DNA of 64,000 bases from a virus. The stretch lies in the IMG/VR virus record IMGVR_UViG_3300044713_000232, positions 1 to 64,000 of that record; one strand, given 5' to 3'. Positions 8,189-16,530 of this stretch are shown here, in pieces. Both the position numbers and the translations under genes were made by a program. A model generated the notes under the pieces. It ran no database searches, was not told where the DNA came from, and saw nothing but the letters and a program-made list of their open reading frames with translations. The first letter of the stretch is position 1. Every line of letters starts with the position of its first letter.

Positions 8189-8463
8189 TATAGCCGCGCC
8201 TTTCTGAGAGCAGTGCGCGCCACGTCGGCGATAAGGCTCCACTCGTCTGTGGCGTGGAGCATGCGCGCGTCGGCGATGAGAGCTATTGCCTCGAGCGCCG
8301 TATTCATGCGTTGGATAGTCTCCTTGGCCGTCTGCATGATGCGTACCGCTTCGCCAAGCTCGCCGCGCAGCTCGCGGTTGTCTTGACGCAGCTTCAAGAG
8401 CGCCTCCTGAAGCTGGAGGCGCGTTAGCTTGCGAAGCTCCTGCGGCACTTGCGCCGGTTTCAC
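8188..8463 (-). CDS. Coiled-coil protein coupled to the helicase
   Basis: 91 residues from a GTG (VKPAQVPQELRKLTRLQLQE) with a clear heptad pattern over the first 60 residues. Start and stop overlap the neighbours (GTGA, TAGTG). No family recognised; co-translation with the helicase suggests a partner or a replication-region role. Confidence 0.7.
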   Translation of the reverse strand: MKPAQVPQELRKLTRLQLQEALLKLRQDNRELRGELGEAVRIMQTAKETIQRMNTALEAIALIADARMLHATDEWSLIADVARTALRKARL

Positions 8464-8861
8464 TTCTGCACCGCCTCTTCCTTCTTCGCCTTCGGCGCCA
8501 TGTCGAAGTTGCGCCGACCGTAAGCGTCGACGCTGAAGACGCGCTGCTCCGTGGGCGTAGCGGCCCCACCGTGCTTGATGGCGAGCACGCGCCACTGGAA
8601 GACGCCGTCGACTTCGACCCACTCACGCCTGAAGATCGCGAACGGCCTATCGCGCTCGGCAACACCGTATCCGGCGTCGCGGTTGTGGGTGACGGTGCGC
8701 CCGTCGTAGCTCCTGTCGACGCAGGCGCCAGCGGTGTGGTTGGTGAAGAAGGTGCGTGCGGGGTTGCGCCCGCGGTTGTGTACCTTCCCCTTCTTCGAGC
8801 GCGAGGGCGCGACGGGGTCCTTCTTCTTGCCTTCGGGCTTGTTGGTCTGACGCTGAGGCAT
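8460..8861 (-). CDS. Basic unknown protein
   Basis: 133 residues, Lys/Arg-rich at the N-terminus (first 35 residues) and Lys/Glu-rich at the end, so probably nucleic-acid binding. Followed directly by the coiled-coil gene in GTGA overlap. No domain recognised. Confidence 0.65.
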   Translation of the reverse strand: MPQRQTNKPEGKKKDPVAPSRSKKGKVHNRGRNPARTFFTNHTAGACVDRSYDGRTVTHNRDAGYGVAERDRPFAIFRREWVEVDGVFQWRVLAIKHGGAATPTEQRVFSVDAYGRRNFDMAPKAKKEEAVQK

Positions 8862-8868
8862 TGGGTGT

Positions 8869-9417
8869 CTATCCTTTCAAGATCGTACCGGTCGCATCAC
8901 AGTGAACGCAGCGCTGCCACCGCGCATCGGCGCGTTCGAGCGGAGTCGAATCACGCCACTCGCGGAGTTTAGCTTCGAGAGCTTGCCAAAAGGCCTCCCC
9001 CTGCTCCCGGTTCACGCGATCATGGTGTGCCCGCGCGAGCGCGTCTGCTTGTGACACGCTCGTGAACTCGCTGCTCCCGCCGTAGCACCGACCGCCGGCA
9101 ACATATGCGCACGCCCGGCCGCGATAGTCAGACATCACCTGCTCGCGGTCGTAGCGGAAGCCGACGTGCATCGTGAGGTCCGAGGCGATGAGCCCGTCGC
9201 GCTCTTTGGCCCGCTGAACGACGTCCTCAGGCACCGTTGCCGGATAGATACGGGAGTACACCGACAGTACGAGCGCGAAGTCCCCTTCGGAGACGATGTA
9301 GACCCACTCGTCGTTGTGGATGCCGTGGTTCGAGCCGGGATGTACACCGCACCCGTTTCGGCCACACGGCGCTCGGATGCAGTCCCACCCCGGCACCGTT
9401 TCGATGCTTCGCTTCAC
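8869..9417 (-). CDS. Unknown protein with Cys pairs
   Basis: 182 residues. The N-terminus has CIRAPCGRNGCGVHPGSNHG and the C-terminus CVHCDATG, so metal binding is possible. ATGA-type overlap with the gene before it. Family not recognised. Confidence 0.7.
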   Translation of the reverse strand: MKRSIETVPGWDCIRAPCGRNGCGVHPGSNHGIHNDEWVYIVSEGDFALVLSVYSRIYPATVPEDVVQRAKERDGLIASDLTMHVGFRYDREQVMSDYRGRACAYVAGGRCYGGSSEFTSVSQADALARAHHDRVNREQGEAFWQALEAKLREWRDSTPLERADARWQRCVHCDATGTILKG

Positions 9418-9953
9418 GCGTGCCTCATCGCCGGCACCACGCGCACCGGCGTCGGTCTGTCGTAGAAGCCATCGTCATCGGCGTCACCGTCGAGCTCTTC
9501 GAGCTCGAGAGCGATGGTACCGCTGCTGAGGCGCAGCCATGCGCTCCAGAGTCGATGCACAGCGGCTTCGAGCTTCGTCTCGTCGGCGCCGTCGATGGCG
9601 ACGATGAGGTTATGTTGCTTCGCGTCTTCCGCGTCGCGCACCTGCACCATCACGTACAGCCCCGCCTCGCTCTCGACGCGCGCCGCCGCGAAGGTACACC
9701 AAGCGAGGAAGTCGCTCTCGTCGGCGCCACCGAAGACGTCACCGCGCCCGAGCATGATAAGCGCCACATGGCGCTGTCGAAGATGCTGCTTCGCAAGATA
9801 GCCGTTGGTAGTCATGTTTATGTCGTCGCTTTCTGGCGCTTCTCGCGCCGATGTTTTGAGATTGATGGTGATGAGGCGCGTCAACGCTGACAGCGCCGGC
9901 GCCTTCGCACGCGCGAGCGTGGCCTCGAGTACATCGAGAGTCGGGGGCTTCAT
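9414..9953 (-). CDS. Unknown protein
   Basis: 179 residues starting MKPPTLDVLEATLARAK; alternating helix and strand, acidic C-terminus. Coupled by overlaps on both sides. No recognisable motif. Confidence 0.65.
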   Translation of the reverse strand: MKPPTLDVLEATLARAKAPALSALTRLITINLKTSAREAPESDDINMTTNGYLAKQHLRQRHVALIMLGRGDVFGGADESDFLAWCTFAAARVESEAGLYVMVQVRDAEDAKQHNLIVAIDGADETKLEAAVHRLWSAWLRLSSGTIALELEELDGDADDDGFYDRPTPVRVVPAMRHA

Positions 9954-10162
9954 GATTGCTCTCGATGGCGCAGTGCCTTCAACTTGCACTGCGCGTGCGC
10001 GAAGAGCACCGTACCGCCGCCGTCGATGCCGTAGGTCTCTCTCGTTTTGATGGAGACCGCGCGTCCGCATAGTTGGCACGGCTCGGCGCAACACAGCGCC
10101 GCGTTATGCGCCGTAGTGAAGGTGTCGCCGCAGACGCCGCACACCCACCTGTCGCCTTTCAT
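9950..10162 (-). CDS. Small double zinc-finger protein
   Basis: 70 residues with CGVCGDTF and CCAEPCQLCGRA, i.e. several CxxC pairs forming one or two zinc ribbons, then a His/Cys near the C-terminus. Probably nucleic-acid or protein binding. Embedded in an operon of tightly overlapping small genes. Confidence 0.7.
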   Translation of the reverse strand: MKGDRWVCGVCGDTFTTAHNAALCCAEPCQLCGRAVSIKTRETYGIDGGGTVLFAHAQCKLKALRHREQS

Positions 10163-10356
10163 GTCTTCAGTGTCTTTCTGACGCCGCTCTTCTGCTGCAA
10201 GAGCCCCGTGCCCCCGCACACCGGGCACCTGACGGCCCGGTGGTCGGCAAGCTTGGTGGGGGGCAGCTCGATGATCTTGGCGCCCTTGCAGTTCATGCAC
10301 ATGGGCGCCTCCGGCTTGGTGTCCGGGAGATCATCGTAGTCGGGCGTCGGCGTCAT
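10159..10356 (-). CDS. DnaJ-like zinc-finger microprotein
   Basis: 65 residues with CMNCKGAK and CPVCGGTGLL, the CxxCxG spacing of DnaJ-type zinc fingers. Start and stop overlap the neighbours. Confidence 0.7.
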   Translation of the reverse strand: MTPTPDYDDLPDTKPEAPMCMNCKGAKIIELPPTKLADHRAVRCPVCGGTGLLQQKSGVRKTLKT

Positions 10357-10601
10357 CTGGGTACCTTGCAGGCAACATCGACCAGTTTCGAGGCTTTACT
10401 CGTGCGGTGCAGCAGCTCACGCTCCGCGCGCTCTACGAGCTTGCAGAGCAGCCCGTTCACGGCATCGTTGACTATCGGAGCGATACACTCCTCGGCCCCA
10501 TCGTAGACGTAGGCGGTGAAGCCTATCTGGGGCTCGTAACGAATACGGATCGTCGTGCCGGCCAACGAGGCGGCCAGCTGTACCTTCTCTTCGAGGGTCA
10601 T
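10353..10601 (-). CDS. Small unknown protein
   Basis: 82 residues starting MTLEEKVQLAASLAGTT. Helix-strand-helix look, no motif. Overlaps its neighbours by stop-start coupling. Confidence 0.6.
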   Translation of the reverse strand: MTLEEKVQLAASLAGTTIRIRYEPQIGFTAYVYDGAEECIAPIVNDAVNGLLCKLVERAERELLHRTSKASKLVDVACKVPR

Positions 10602-10966
10602 CGCGCCGTAGCTCCCTTCTTGCGGTACACGCCGACGTAGCACTGAAACTGCCCGACCTCCGTCAGGGCGTAGCTGAAGGCGTTGCCCGCCGCCATGTCG
10701 GCGTGCAGCCGCTTGAAGAAAGCGCGCTTCGTCATCGCCGGTTCGGATTCGCTGCCGAACCCCGAGCTGTCGACGAAGAGCTCCTCGACTTTCTCGTACC
10801 CTGGCGGCGTGTAGCTGCCCAGGAACGGGAACGGCAACGGCTTCGTGCCCGCTTCGAGGCGGCGCAGCTCCGCGACGTCGAAGATGGCGTAGGGCTTCTT
10901 ACGCTTTTGCGAGGCTTCGCGGGCGGCGTCATCGGAAAGACTGCGGATGTACTCGGGGCTCATCAT
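10598..10966 (-). CDS. Unknown protein
   Basis: 122 residues starting MMSPEYIRSLSDDA, chosen because AAGGAG lies 7 nt before the first ATG and the upstream stop overlaps it. No domain recognised. Confidence 0.65.
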   Translation of the reverse strand: MMSPEYIRSLSDDAAREASQKRKKPYAIFDVAELRRLEAGTKPLPFPFLGSYTPPGYEKVEELFVDSSGFGSESEPAMTKRAFFKRLHADMAAGNAFSYALTEVGQFQCYVGVYRKKGATAR

Positions 10967-11220
10967 GGCGTCGACTCCTTGGATGCAGTTGCGTTGCTGG
11001 CGGTTGCGCCCGGCGGCGTCAGCGCCGTCAGTGCGAAGCCGTGGTTGCACCCCCCGATGCTCGGGTGGCATACATGTGTGGTGTCGTCGGGCTGAAGCCC
11101 CTGTAGCGCCTCAGGTAGGCGCACGACAGCGAAGTGCTTACATAGCGGGCACTTGTGTGAGACGACACTCTCGTGGATGGCGCCCTTGGCGCGCCAGAAG
11201 AAGGTGTATCCGAGGCGCAT
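10963..11220 (-). CDS. Small Cys/His-rich protein
   Basis: 85 residues starting MRLGYTFFWRAKGAIH. It has CPLCKHF and a later HVCHPSIGGCNHGF, a probable zinc site. TGATG overlap with the 34-residue gene upstream. Confidence 0.65.
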   Translation of the reverse strand: MRLGYTFFWRAKGAIHESVVSHKCPLCKHFAVVRLPEALQGLQPDDTTHVCHPSIGGCNHGFALTALTPPGATASNATASKESTP

Positions 11221-11324
11221 CACGCCTCCGTGTCGACTGCGCTTGCGACGAAGTCGGCGTCGAGCTCGGGGTCGGCAGCGAGCATGCGCATCGCCGTTTG
11301 GTGCATCCATTCGTTGCGTGTCAT
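11220..11324 (-). CDS. 34-residue microprotein
   Basis: Reads MTRNEWMHQTAMRMLAADPE and continues to ...DTEA. ATG and stop overlap the neighbouring genes (ATGA, TGATG), exactly as in the rest of this operon, which supports translation. Function unknown. Confidence 0.6.
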   Translation of the reverse strand: MTRNEWMHQTAMRMLAADPELDADFVASAVDTEA

Positions 11325-11518
11325 GGCTTGTCTTTCTGCTCGAGTCTCTCGAGCTGTTTGCATGCGTGCCTGAGGAGGTCGGAGAGGAAGCTCGCTTCGA
11401 TGCGCGTGAGGTACACCGAATCGTTGCCTCCGACATCGAGCTCCACGAGGGGATCTGCGTCGATGGTGTGCTCCAACGCGATGCCGATCTCCCCGACCTT
11501 ACCGAGATGTTTCATCAT
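11321..11518 (-). CDS. Small unknown protein after the RecD-like helicase
   Basis: 65 residues, MMKHLGKVGEIGIALEHTID, ending in a charged helix. The ATG overlaps the helicase stop (ATGA). No domain recognised. Confidence 0.65.
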   Translation of the reverse strand: MMKHLGKVGEIGIALEHTIDADPLVELDVGGNDSVYLTRIEASFLSDLLRHACKQLERLEQKDKP

Positions 11519-12870
11519 CGAAGCACCGTCAACCTTTCCGCGCTGCGCGTTACTGCTGTGTACTTCCAGCGCATACTCGCCTCGCGATCCATCCCAAACG
11601 TTTCTGAAACCACGAGCACGTCGGGCCACCCGGACCCCTGGCTCTTGTGGCACGTCATCGCGTAGCCGAAGTCAAACAACGAGCCGAGCATGTCCCAGCT
11701 GTAGGCCTCGATGCCGCTCTCGTCGCGCGCCTCGTCGGGGTCCTTGAACGTCTTATCGCGATTGAACTGCAAACCGCACATCCTGAAGTCCTGCGCGGCG
11801 AGCCCCTCCTCGGGGAACTCGATAGAGGCTCTGTAGAGCCACGGCGTCGGGTCGGCATTGGGATCCTTAGGAACCACTTGCGCGCTATCAGCGAGTAGAT
11901 ACCCACGCATGCCGTTGAAGACACCGAAGCTTTTCTGGTTCCGCAGGCATACGACAAGCTCCGACGCTGCCGGCGGGCCCCTCAGGGCCCGGGCCTTGCG
12001 TGCCAGTCCGTTCAGCCCCACGCGACGCTTGTTCGTATAGCAGATGAGCGCGCTGTCAAAGAGAGCGTCGCGCGTCATGCCTCGCTTGAAGCGCGCCTCG
12101 ACTTCACGGGGGATGTCTCTCAAGCTGCCGAATCTGACACGCGCGCCGTCGGCGAAGCGCGTATCGTAGTCGCCGGTCTCGCGAATCGCTTTGCTCAAAG
12201 CGATGATGGGGTTGCCCTCGGCTTGGCGGTGGATGCGCTCCAGCCGAATGTCGGGGCGCTGCATCAGACTGCCGGTGCCTGACACGGGCGGCAGCTGGCC
12301 GTGGTCGCCGACGGCGAGAATCGGCAGGTCGAAGCGCCTGATGTCGGCAAGCATGTCATCTGACACCATTGACGCCTCGTCGACGACGATGAGGTCGTAG
12401 GCTCTATCGAGTTCCGTGCGCAGCGAGAAGCGTTTCTCGTGGCAGATCTCACACGGCCTCTTGACGGGCGCTTCCCCCTTCTTCCGCGGCTCCGTGCATG
12501 GGCACGGGCGGTAGATGAGGCTGTGGATGGTACCGCAGAAGTGCCTTCCCCCGAAGTCGGCGCCGTCGCGCTTCTCTTTCGCAGTGAGAATCTTGTTCGT
12601 CGTGGCGATGCCCGCGGCTTGCAGCTTGCGAGACAGCACGCTCGATGCTTTGCCGGTGAAGGCGACGAAGGCGATGAGACAGTCGGCCTCGGTGGCGAAG
12701 ACGGAGAGGAGCGTCGTCTTCCCGGTACCGGCGTAGCCCCCCATCGTCAGCGTGCCTCGCCCGCCGCGCCCACCGTCGCCGCTGATGGGCACGTCGCCGA
12801 CCCAGTCGGCGATGGTTTCGTAGGCTTCGAGCTGGTCGGGGGAGAGATCACTACGCGTTAGAGGCATCAC
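11515..12870 (-). CDS. RecD2/Dda-like SF1B DNA helicase
   Basis: 451 residues. Walker A GGYAGTGKTTLLS near residue 45, Walker B IVVDEASMVSDD, motif III LAVGDHGQLPPV, and C-terminal MTCHKSQGSGWPDV plus YTAVTRSAERL, the UvrD_C_2 hallmark of RecD/Dda helicases. Between motifs Ia and II there is a Cys-rich insert (CPCTEP...CEICHEK) that may bind zinc. Role: 5'-3' unwinding in replication or recombination. Length fits the Dda class. Confidence 0.88.
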   Translation of the reverse strand: MMPLTRSDLSPDQLEAYETIADWVGDVPISGDGGRGGRGTLTMGGYAGTGKTTLLSVFATEADCLIAFVAFTGKASSVLSRKLQAAGIATTNKILTAKEKRDGADFGGRHFCGTIHSLIYRPCPCTEPRKKGEAPVKRPCEICHEKRFSLRTELDRAYDLIVVDEASMVSDDMLADIRRFDLPILAVGDHGQLPPVSGTGSLMQRPDIRLERIHRQAEGNPIIALSKAIRETGDYDTRFADGARVRFGSLRDIPREVEARFKRGMTRDALFDSALICYTNKRRVGLNGLARKARALRGPPAASELVVCLRNQKSFGVFNGMRGYLLADSAQVVPKDPNADPTPWLYRASIEFPEEGLAAQDFRMCGLQFNRDKTFKDPDEARDESGIEAYSWDMLGSLFDFGYAMTCHKSQGSGWPDVLVVSETFGMDREASMRWKYTAVTRSAERLTVLR

Positions 12871-13184
12871 GCCCCTCCTTTCAATTGCCTGGCGCCGCCA
12901 CCGGCAAGCGCACCCTTGTTGTGCAGCGCCGCGCCTGCGCGCCGCCCCGCCTCGCGCGCCGCGCCGTTGACGTTGCTTTGAATCCGACGGGACCCCTTCT
13001 GTTTACCGTCGTCTTTGAACTTACCGGGGCGAAGCTTGCGGTGCAGCTCCGTCGCCGTGTCGAGGCGCGATGCGAGCACCATCGCGGCGCTGGAGCCGCT
13101 AGTCGCCGTGTGCGCCTGCACGGCGCCTTTGCGCGTTTGATACATCGCATCGATGACACCGTCGACAGCGCCCTTACGGTGCAC
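12867..13184 (-). CDS. Basic unknown protein
   Basis: 105 residues from a GTG that overlaps the end of the DUF6011-like gene; rich in Arg, Lys, Ala and Gly, possibly DNA binding. Its stop overlaps the helicase ATG, so it is probably co-expressed with it. Confidence 0.6.
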   Translation of the reverse strand: MHRKGAVDGVIDAMYQTRKGAVQAHTATSGSSAAMVLASRLDTATELHRKLRPGKFKDDGKQKGSRRIQSNVNGAAREAGRRAGAALHNKGALAGGGARQLKGGA

Positions 13185-13617
13185 TACGCCGCGCGCATTC
13201 GGGCCCCATTCCCTTCGCGATGCTTTCCGGCGTCGTCAGGCGTCTGCCGCACCTTCCGCAGGTGCCTTCGTGCCACACCTCAAGATCTTCTGGCAGCTTG
13301 CCGTCGCGCAGGTGAAACCAGCTCCACGCGAAAGCCATGGCGCTCGGCGCGGCGGCATCGATAGTACTCTTGCGCCCCCGCATGTAGTAGCGGTCCCGCG
13401 TGTAGATCTGGCCGAGGTAGACGTAGTCGGCGCCGTTGTCGGGCCCCATCAGCACCGCGACGAAGCGGATGTTGTCGCCTTCGGCTGGCGCCTTGATGCG
13501 ATACGTGAAGCGCGCGCCAGTCTTGCGGCTCACGAGAGTCACGATAGCGTGCCCGCCGAGTATGTAGGCGCAAGCGTCGGATGCTCGCGTGAAGCGCGCG
13601 CCGCCGCCGTCAGTCAT
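13174..13617 (-). CDS. DUF6011-type phage protein
   Basis: 147 residues starting MTDGGGARFTRASDACAYIL. The C-terminus has CGRCGRRLTTPESIAKGMGP then EC, the four-Cys signature of DUF6011, common in phage early regions and of unknown function. Coupled to both neighbours by overlaps. Confidence 0.75.
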   Translation of the reverse strand: MTDGGGARFTRASDACAYILGGHAIVTLVSRKTGARFTYRIKAPAEGDNIRFVAVLMGPDNGADYVYLGQIYTRDRYYMRGRKSTIDAAAPSAMAFAWSWFHLRDGKLPEDLEVWHEGTCGRCGRRLTTPESIAKGMGPECARRSAP

Positions 13618-14248
13618 GGTAGTCACACGGGCGCGGCGCGCCACACTTGCAACATAGGTCGGGGTGCGCGGGCGTTCTGAAGAACGCCATCAGCGCCGAC
13701 GGCGCTTCAGGCTGCGCAGCCGCATGCTCCGGGGCGCCACCGTCGACGTCTTTGACGAGCGGGTATCGCTCGACGTTCCATTCCGCGCGTCCCTCCTCGT
13801 CGAGGTATCCGAACCGTTCCTCCTCGCCGCCTTGAGATCCGTACGCAAGGCCCGGTTCGGCGCGTAGGCGCGCCGCATAGCTATCGGCGCTGAACGACTC
13901 CAAAGGCTGCGCGCACCCGTATGAGACGCACGCCTCGACTAGAACAAGCTCGCATCGTGGCCCTTCGGCAACCAAGTCGCCGCTATGCGGACAGATGATC
14001 CCTTCCGGGGAGGCCGCTAGGCCTACCCAGTCGAGCGCGCTTTTTAGCGACAAGTCGCCCAAGTCGACGCGTTTGACCTCGCACACGTATTGCGCCTGCC
14101 CGTCGCGCTTGCACTCTTCCTCCCCGCAAGCGTCGTACATGTTCATGAAGTCGATCACGTAGTAGCTCCCGTCGAGAGCGCGTCGCGCCCACTTGCCCCC
14201 GTACTCGGGCCAGTTGACGTCGGAACCTATGTCGATCCAGCCCTTCAT
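13610..14248 (-). CDS. Unknown protein with shared C-terminal CGAPRPC module
   Basis: 212 residues. The body is acidic with scattered Cys. The last 28 residues (ALMAFFRTPAHPDLCCKCGA then PRPCDYHD) closely match the end of the unrelated protein at 62611-63099. The module has three Cys and a His, probably a zinc knuckle. Function unknown. Confidence 0.7.
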   Translation of the reverse strand: MKGWIDIGSDVNWPEYGGKWARRALDGSYYVIDFMNMYDACGEEECKRDGQAQYVCEVKRVDLGDLSLKSALDWVGLAASPEGIICPHSGDLVAEGPRCELVLVEACVSYGCAQPLESFSADSYAARLRAEPGLAYGSQGGEEERFGYLDEEGRAEWNVERYPLVKDVDGGAPEHAAAQPEAPSALMAFFRTPAHPDLCCKCGAPRPCDYHD

Positions 14249-14250
14249 AG

Positions 14251-14334
14251 CTACACCTGCATTCCGTCTTCAAAGCGCCGCACACGGTGCGGCTCCGGGC
14301 CCGTGAGATACCACTCACGCTTTGCTTGGTGCAC
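14251..14334 (-). CDS. 27-residue microprotein
   Basis: From a GTG: VHQAKREWYLTGPEPHRVRR then FEDGMQV. The frame stays open upstream (VPFNPRPSPARIAKRS...) without a usual start codon, so the true start is uncertain. It sits just before the 13610-14248 gene. Confidence 0.4.
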   Translation of the reverse strand: MHQAKREWYLTGPEPHRVRRFEDGMQV

Positions 14335-14341
14335 GCCGACG

Positions 14342-14428
14342 TTAGGTACGCCCGGCGAGGTACGCGAGCGCTTCGCTATACGCGCTGGCGACGGTCGTGG
14401 GTTGAAAGGTACGCGGATTCGAGCTCAT
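14342..14428 (-). CDS. 28-residue microprotein
   Basis: MSSNPRTFQPTTVASAYSEA then LAYLAGRT. AAGGA precedes the ATG at good spacing. A second strong site (AAGGAGGG, near 14475) precedes an even shorter 10-codon frame, so this may be an operon leader. Function unknown. Confidence 0.45.
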   Translation of the reverse strand: MSSNPRTFQPTTVASAYSEALAYLAGRT

Positions 14429-14494
14429 GTCAGTCCTTCGTTAGTAGCCCTGTTTCCTGCCTTCAAAGAGCATGACAGCCCTCCTTTGCATCGG

Positions 14495-14716
14495 TCAACG
14501 CTCGCGTGCAGGCGAATGCTGACCGATACACCGGACGCGCGCGATGCGAACGTGAGCTCCGACGTGCCAATCGTCGTAGCTTGTCGCACCGGAGAGGCAA
14601 CTAGCGCCGTTACGCTTGCCGCCTCTTGCCCTAACGCGCTTGCGCGCGTCCGATATCCTCGGGCTTTGCATCATTCCTTGGGTCGCGTGGTTCCGCCACG
14701 CCGTTCGGGCTTTCAT
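14495..14716 (-). CDS. Doubtful small basic ORF
   Basis: Up to 73 residues, very Arg-rich, with a possible ATGATG start inside. Composition is compatible with chance in GC-rich DNA. Listed because it fills the space before the first clear gene of the leftward operon. Confidence 0.25.
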   Translation of the reverse strand: MKARTAWRNHATQGMMQSPRISDARKRVRARGGKRNGASCLSGATSYDDWHVGAHVRIARVRCIGQHSPARER

Positions 14717-15247
14717 TCTTAGTGCCCCGGGCTTCCGGGCGTTTGGGTAGCCGATCGACTAACGGAGTCAGTCAACTAGCCCCTTCGCGCCAGCCCCACC
14801 CTTTGCGACGCTACGCACGCCGCACGCGGGATGTGGATGCTATGGCCGTCGCGCCGCCCCTTCGCGTGGGGCGTATCGCCGAAGCATACCCTGCACTGCC
14901 GAGCACCGAAGGCTTTCCCTTCGATCGGACCCCGTGCTGAGCGGGCGGGGAGTCGCGCTCCCCATTCGGGACTGGTTACCCTGCCTCGGCGCCTACTGCG
15001 CGCCGTCGTGTCTCTCGTGAGTACGCGGGGAAGCGAGACGCCCTTCCCACGCGCGCCCCGTTTTCGCGGGGCCCCTCGGGCGCCTTTTCCGTCGCGCCGT
15101 CACAAGGGGATGATGCACCCCCCGTGCCACGGCTAAGTGCACGAAAAGCCGAGCGCGACTTTGCCCTAGGCGCGAAGCGTACGCACCTCCCCGCGTAGCC
15201 GCGTACGCACCTACGCGCCTCGGCGCGTCGGCAAAAGGGCGTGCCAG

Positions 15248-15421
15248 GCTCGTGCGGGTTTTCATGCGACAAGGTGGGTGCGACTCCTACCTCAGCCGTA
15301 GCGCGCCAGCCGCGCCAGAAAACGCGCACGAGCGCCGAAGCCTCCCCCCTGCCCCCGCGCCCGCCGACGTCGCCACGAGACTAGAGCGCCTCCCCGCGCG
15401 CCAGAAACCCGCACGAGCGCC
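15248..15421. repeat. Direct and inverted repeats, possible integrase arm sites
   Basis: GCGCCAGAAAACGCGCACGA (15312 onward) and GCGCGCCAGAAACCCGCACG (15396 onward), each continuing to GAGCGCC, are direct repeats. GCTCGTGCGGGTTT at 15248-15261 is an exact 14-base inverted copy of 15405-15418. Such arrays can be arm-type sites of a lambda-type integrase or iterons. Confidence 0.5.
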
Positions 15422-15479
15422 CCTGACCCCCCTGGCCCCCGGGGGCCCCGGGGAGCCTTTATCCGCCTTTCCCACACAC

Positions 15480-15529
15480 GAGAATACCGGCAAAACCCTT
15501 GCCAACGGCCTTCGCGCGAGGGTATTCTC
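15480..15529. repeat. Inverted repeat just upstream of the integrase
   Basis: GAGAATACC (15480-15488) and GGTATTCTC (15521-15529) are a perfect 9-base inverted pair, with a nested GGCAA-aaccc-TTGCC at 15489-15503. It ends 41 bases before the integrase start, so it could be an operator or a recombination core. Confidence 0.5.
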
Positions 15530-15570
15530 AGCTAACAGCTATTAGCCTGACGTTACAATCGGAGGCCGTT

Positions 15571-16530
15571 TTGGACGAAAAAAGCAGTAAAATCATACAC
15601 TTAGATGATACTTCGCACGGGGCGGAGCTCGTATCACGTAGGAATCCGGAGGATAACTACGTCGGGAGGCTCCACACCCTCGCCGCGAAGCGCACCGGTA
15701 GGCAGGCGATAGCCCGCTTTAGGACTGTTTACGGGCTTCCTCCCTCCTTTAGTGACTGGGGAAGGCTAGATTCGGCCGCCGCGGGGGCTATTCGCGATGC
15801 TTTACTGAGCTCCCCAAAGAGGTACAGCCCCAAAACGGTCGCCGTCACGCTCGCTGCACTGCGCGGGGTGATGGGGGAGAGCTTCGATCTGGGGTTGATT
15901 ACGGCCGAAGAGTACGCGAAGGCCATGCGTAAGCTCAAAGCGCCACGCGGAAAGCGCATGCTTACGGCTCGGGAGATACCTGCGGAGGAGTTGAGGCGCC
16001 TCCGAACGTGGCTTGAGGGTCTCCCCGGGGCCTACGGGGCCGCCCTGCGGGCCATATTCACCGTCCTGATTGATGGCGGGCTGCGCGCCAGAGAGCTCTG
16101 CGAGCTCCCCGTGGCAGCGTATACGGGTGCCGGGCTGCGCTTCATCCGTAAGGGTGACAAGGAATCTACGGTCCCGCTCAACAAGCGGGCTCGCGGCGAT
16201 GTGGAAGCATGGCTCGAGGCGCGCGCGGAGGAGGGGATCACGACACCGCACCTGTTCGCGCGTGTACAACGAGGGTTCATCATCGACCGACCGCTCAACG
16301 TGAGCGCTGTGGAGTACCTCTGCGACTGCGCCGCCGAGGAAGCCGGGGTACCGCGCATCAAACCGCACGACTGCCGACGCACACTGGCGACCGCGTTACT
16401 GCGCAAGGGAGTGGATGTCTTCATCGTGCAGGACATCCTAGGGCACGCGAGCTCCAAAACGACGGAGCTGTACGATATGCGCGGCGCGGATGATGTCGCT
16501 AAGGCGCGCGACGCCGTCGAGATCTGGTAG
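15571..16530 (+). CDS. int: Tyrosine recombinase/integrase
   Basis: 319 residues from a TTG chosen because GGAGG lies 5 nt upstream; an ATG further up lacks such a site. The N-terminal third is a SAM-like core-binding domain (YSPKTVAVTLAALRGVMGES). The catalytic domain has Arg in GGLRARELCEL, Lys in FIRKGDKEST, HDCRRT, LGHASSKTT and Tyr in TELYDM, so all of R-K-H-R-H-Y is present. Role: site-specific integration or resolution, implying a temperate life style. It converges with and overlaps the end of the minus-strand gene at 16499. Confidence 0.92.
   Translation: MDEKSSKIIHLDDTSHGAELVSRRNPEDNYVGRLHTLAAKRTGRQAIARFRTVYGLPPSFSDWGRLDSAAAGAIRDALLSSPKRYSPKTVAVTLAALRGVMGESFDLGLITAEEYAKAMRKLKAPRGKRMLTAREIPAEELRRLRTWLEGLPGAYGAALRAIFTVLIDGGLRARELCELPVAAYTGAGLRFIRKGDKESTVPLNKRARGDVEAWLEARAEEGITTPHLFARVQRGFIIDRPLNVSAVEYLCDCAAEEAGVPRIKPHDCRRTLATALLRKGVDVFIVQDILGHASSKTTELYDMRGADDVAKARDAVEIW

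Larger units (their letters stand above)
14720..15570. other. Gene-poor control region upstream of the integrase (candidate attP/origin)
   Basis: About 850 bases with no convincing gene on either strand. It separates the leftward operon from the rightward integrase gene. It contains direct and inverted repeats (see separate entries), a tandem gcgtacgcacct at 15177-15188 and 15201-15212, and the GC palindrome GGCCCCCGGGGGCC near 15434. Position next to a tyrosine recombinase makes attP and/or regulator binding the best guess. I see no tRNA gene in it. Confidence 0.5.

Noticed and set aside
14490-15570. tRNA gene as an integration target beside the integrase
   Set aside because: I found no T-loop GGTTCNANTCC-type sequence or cloverleaf pairing on either strand.
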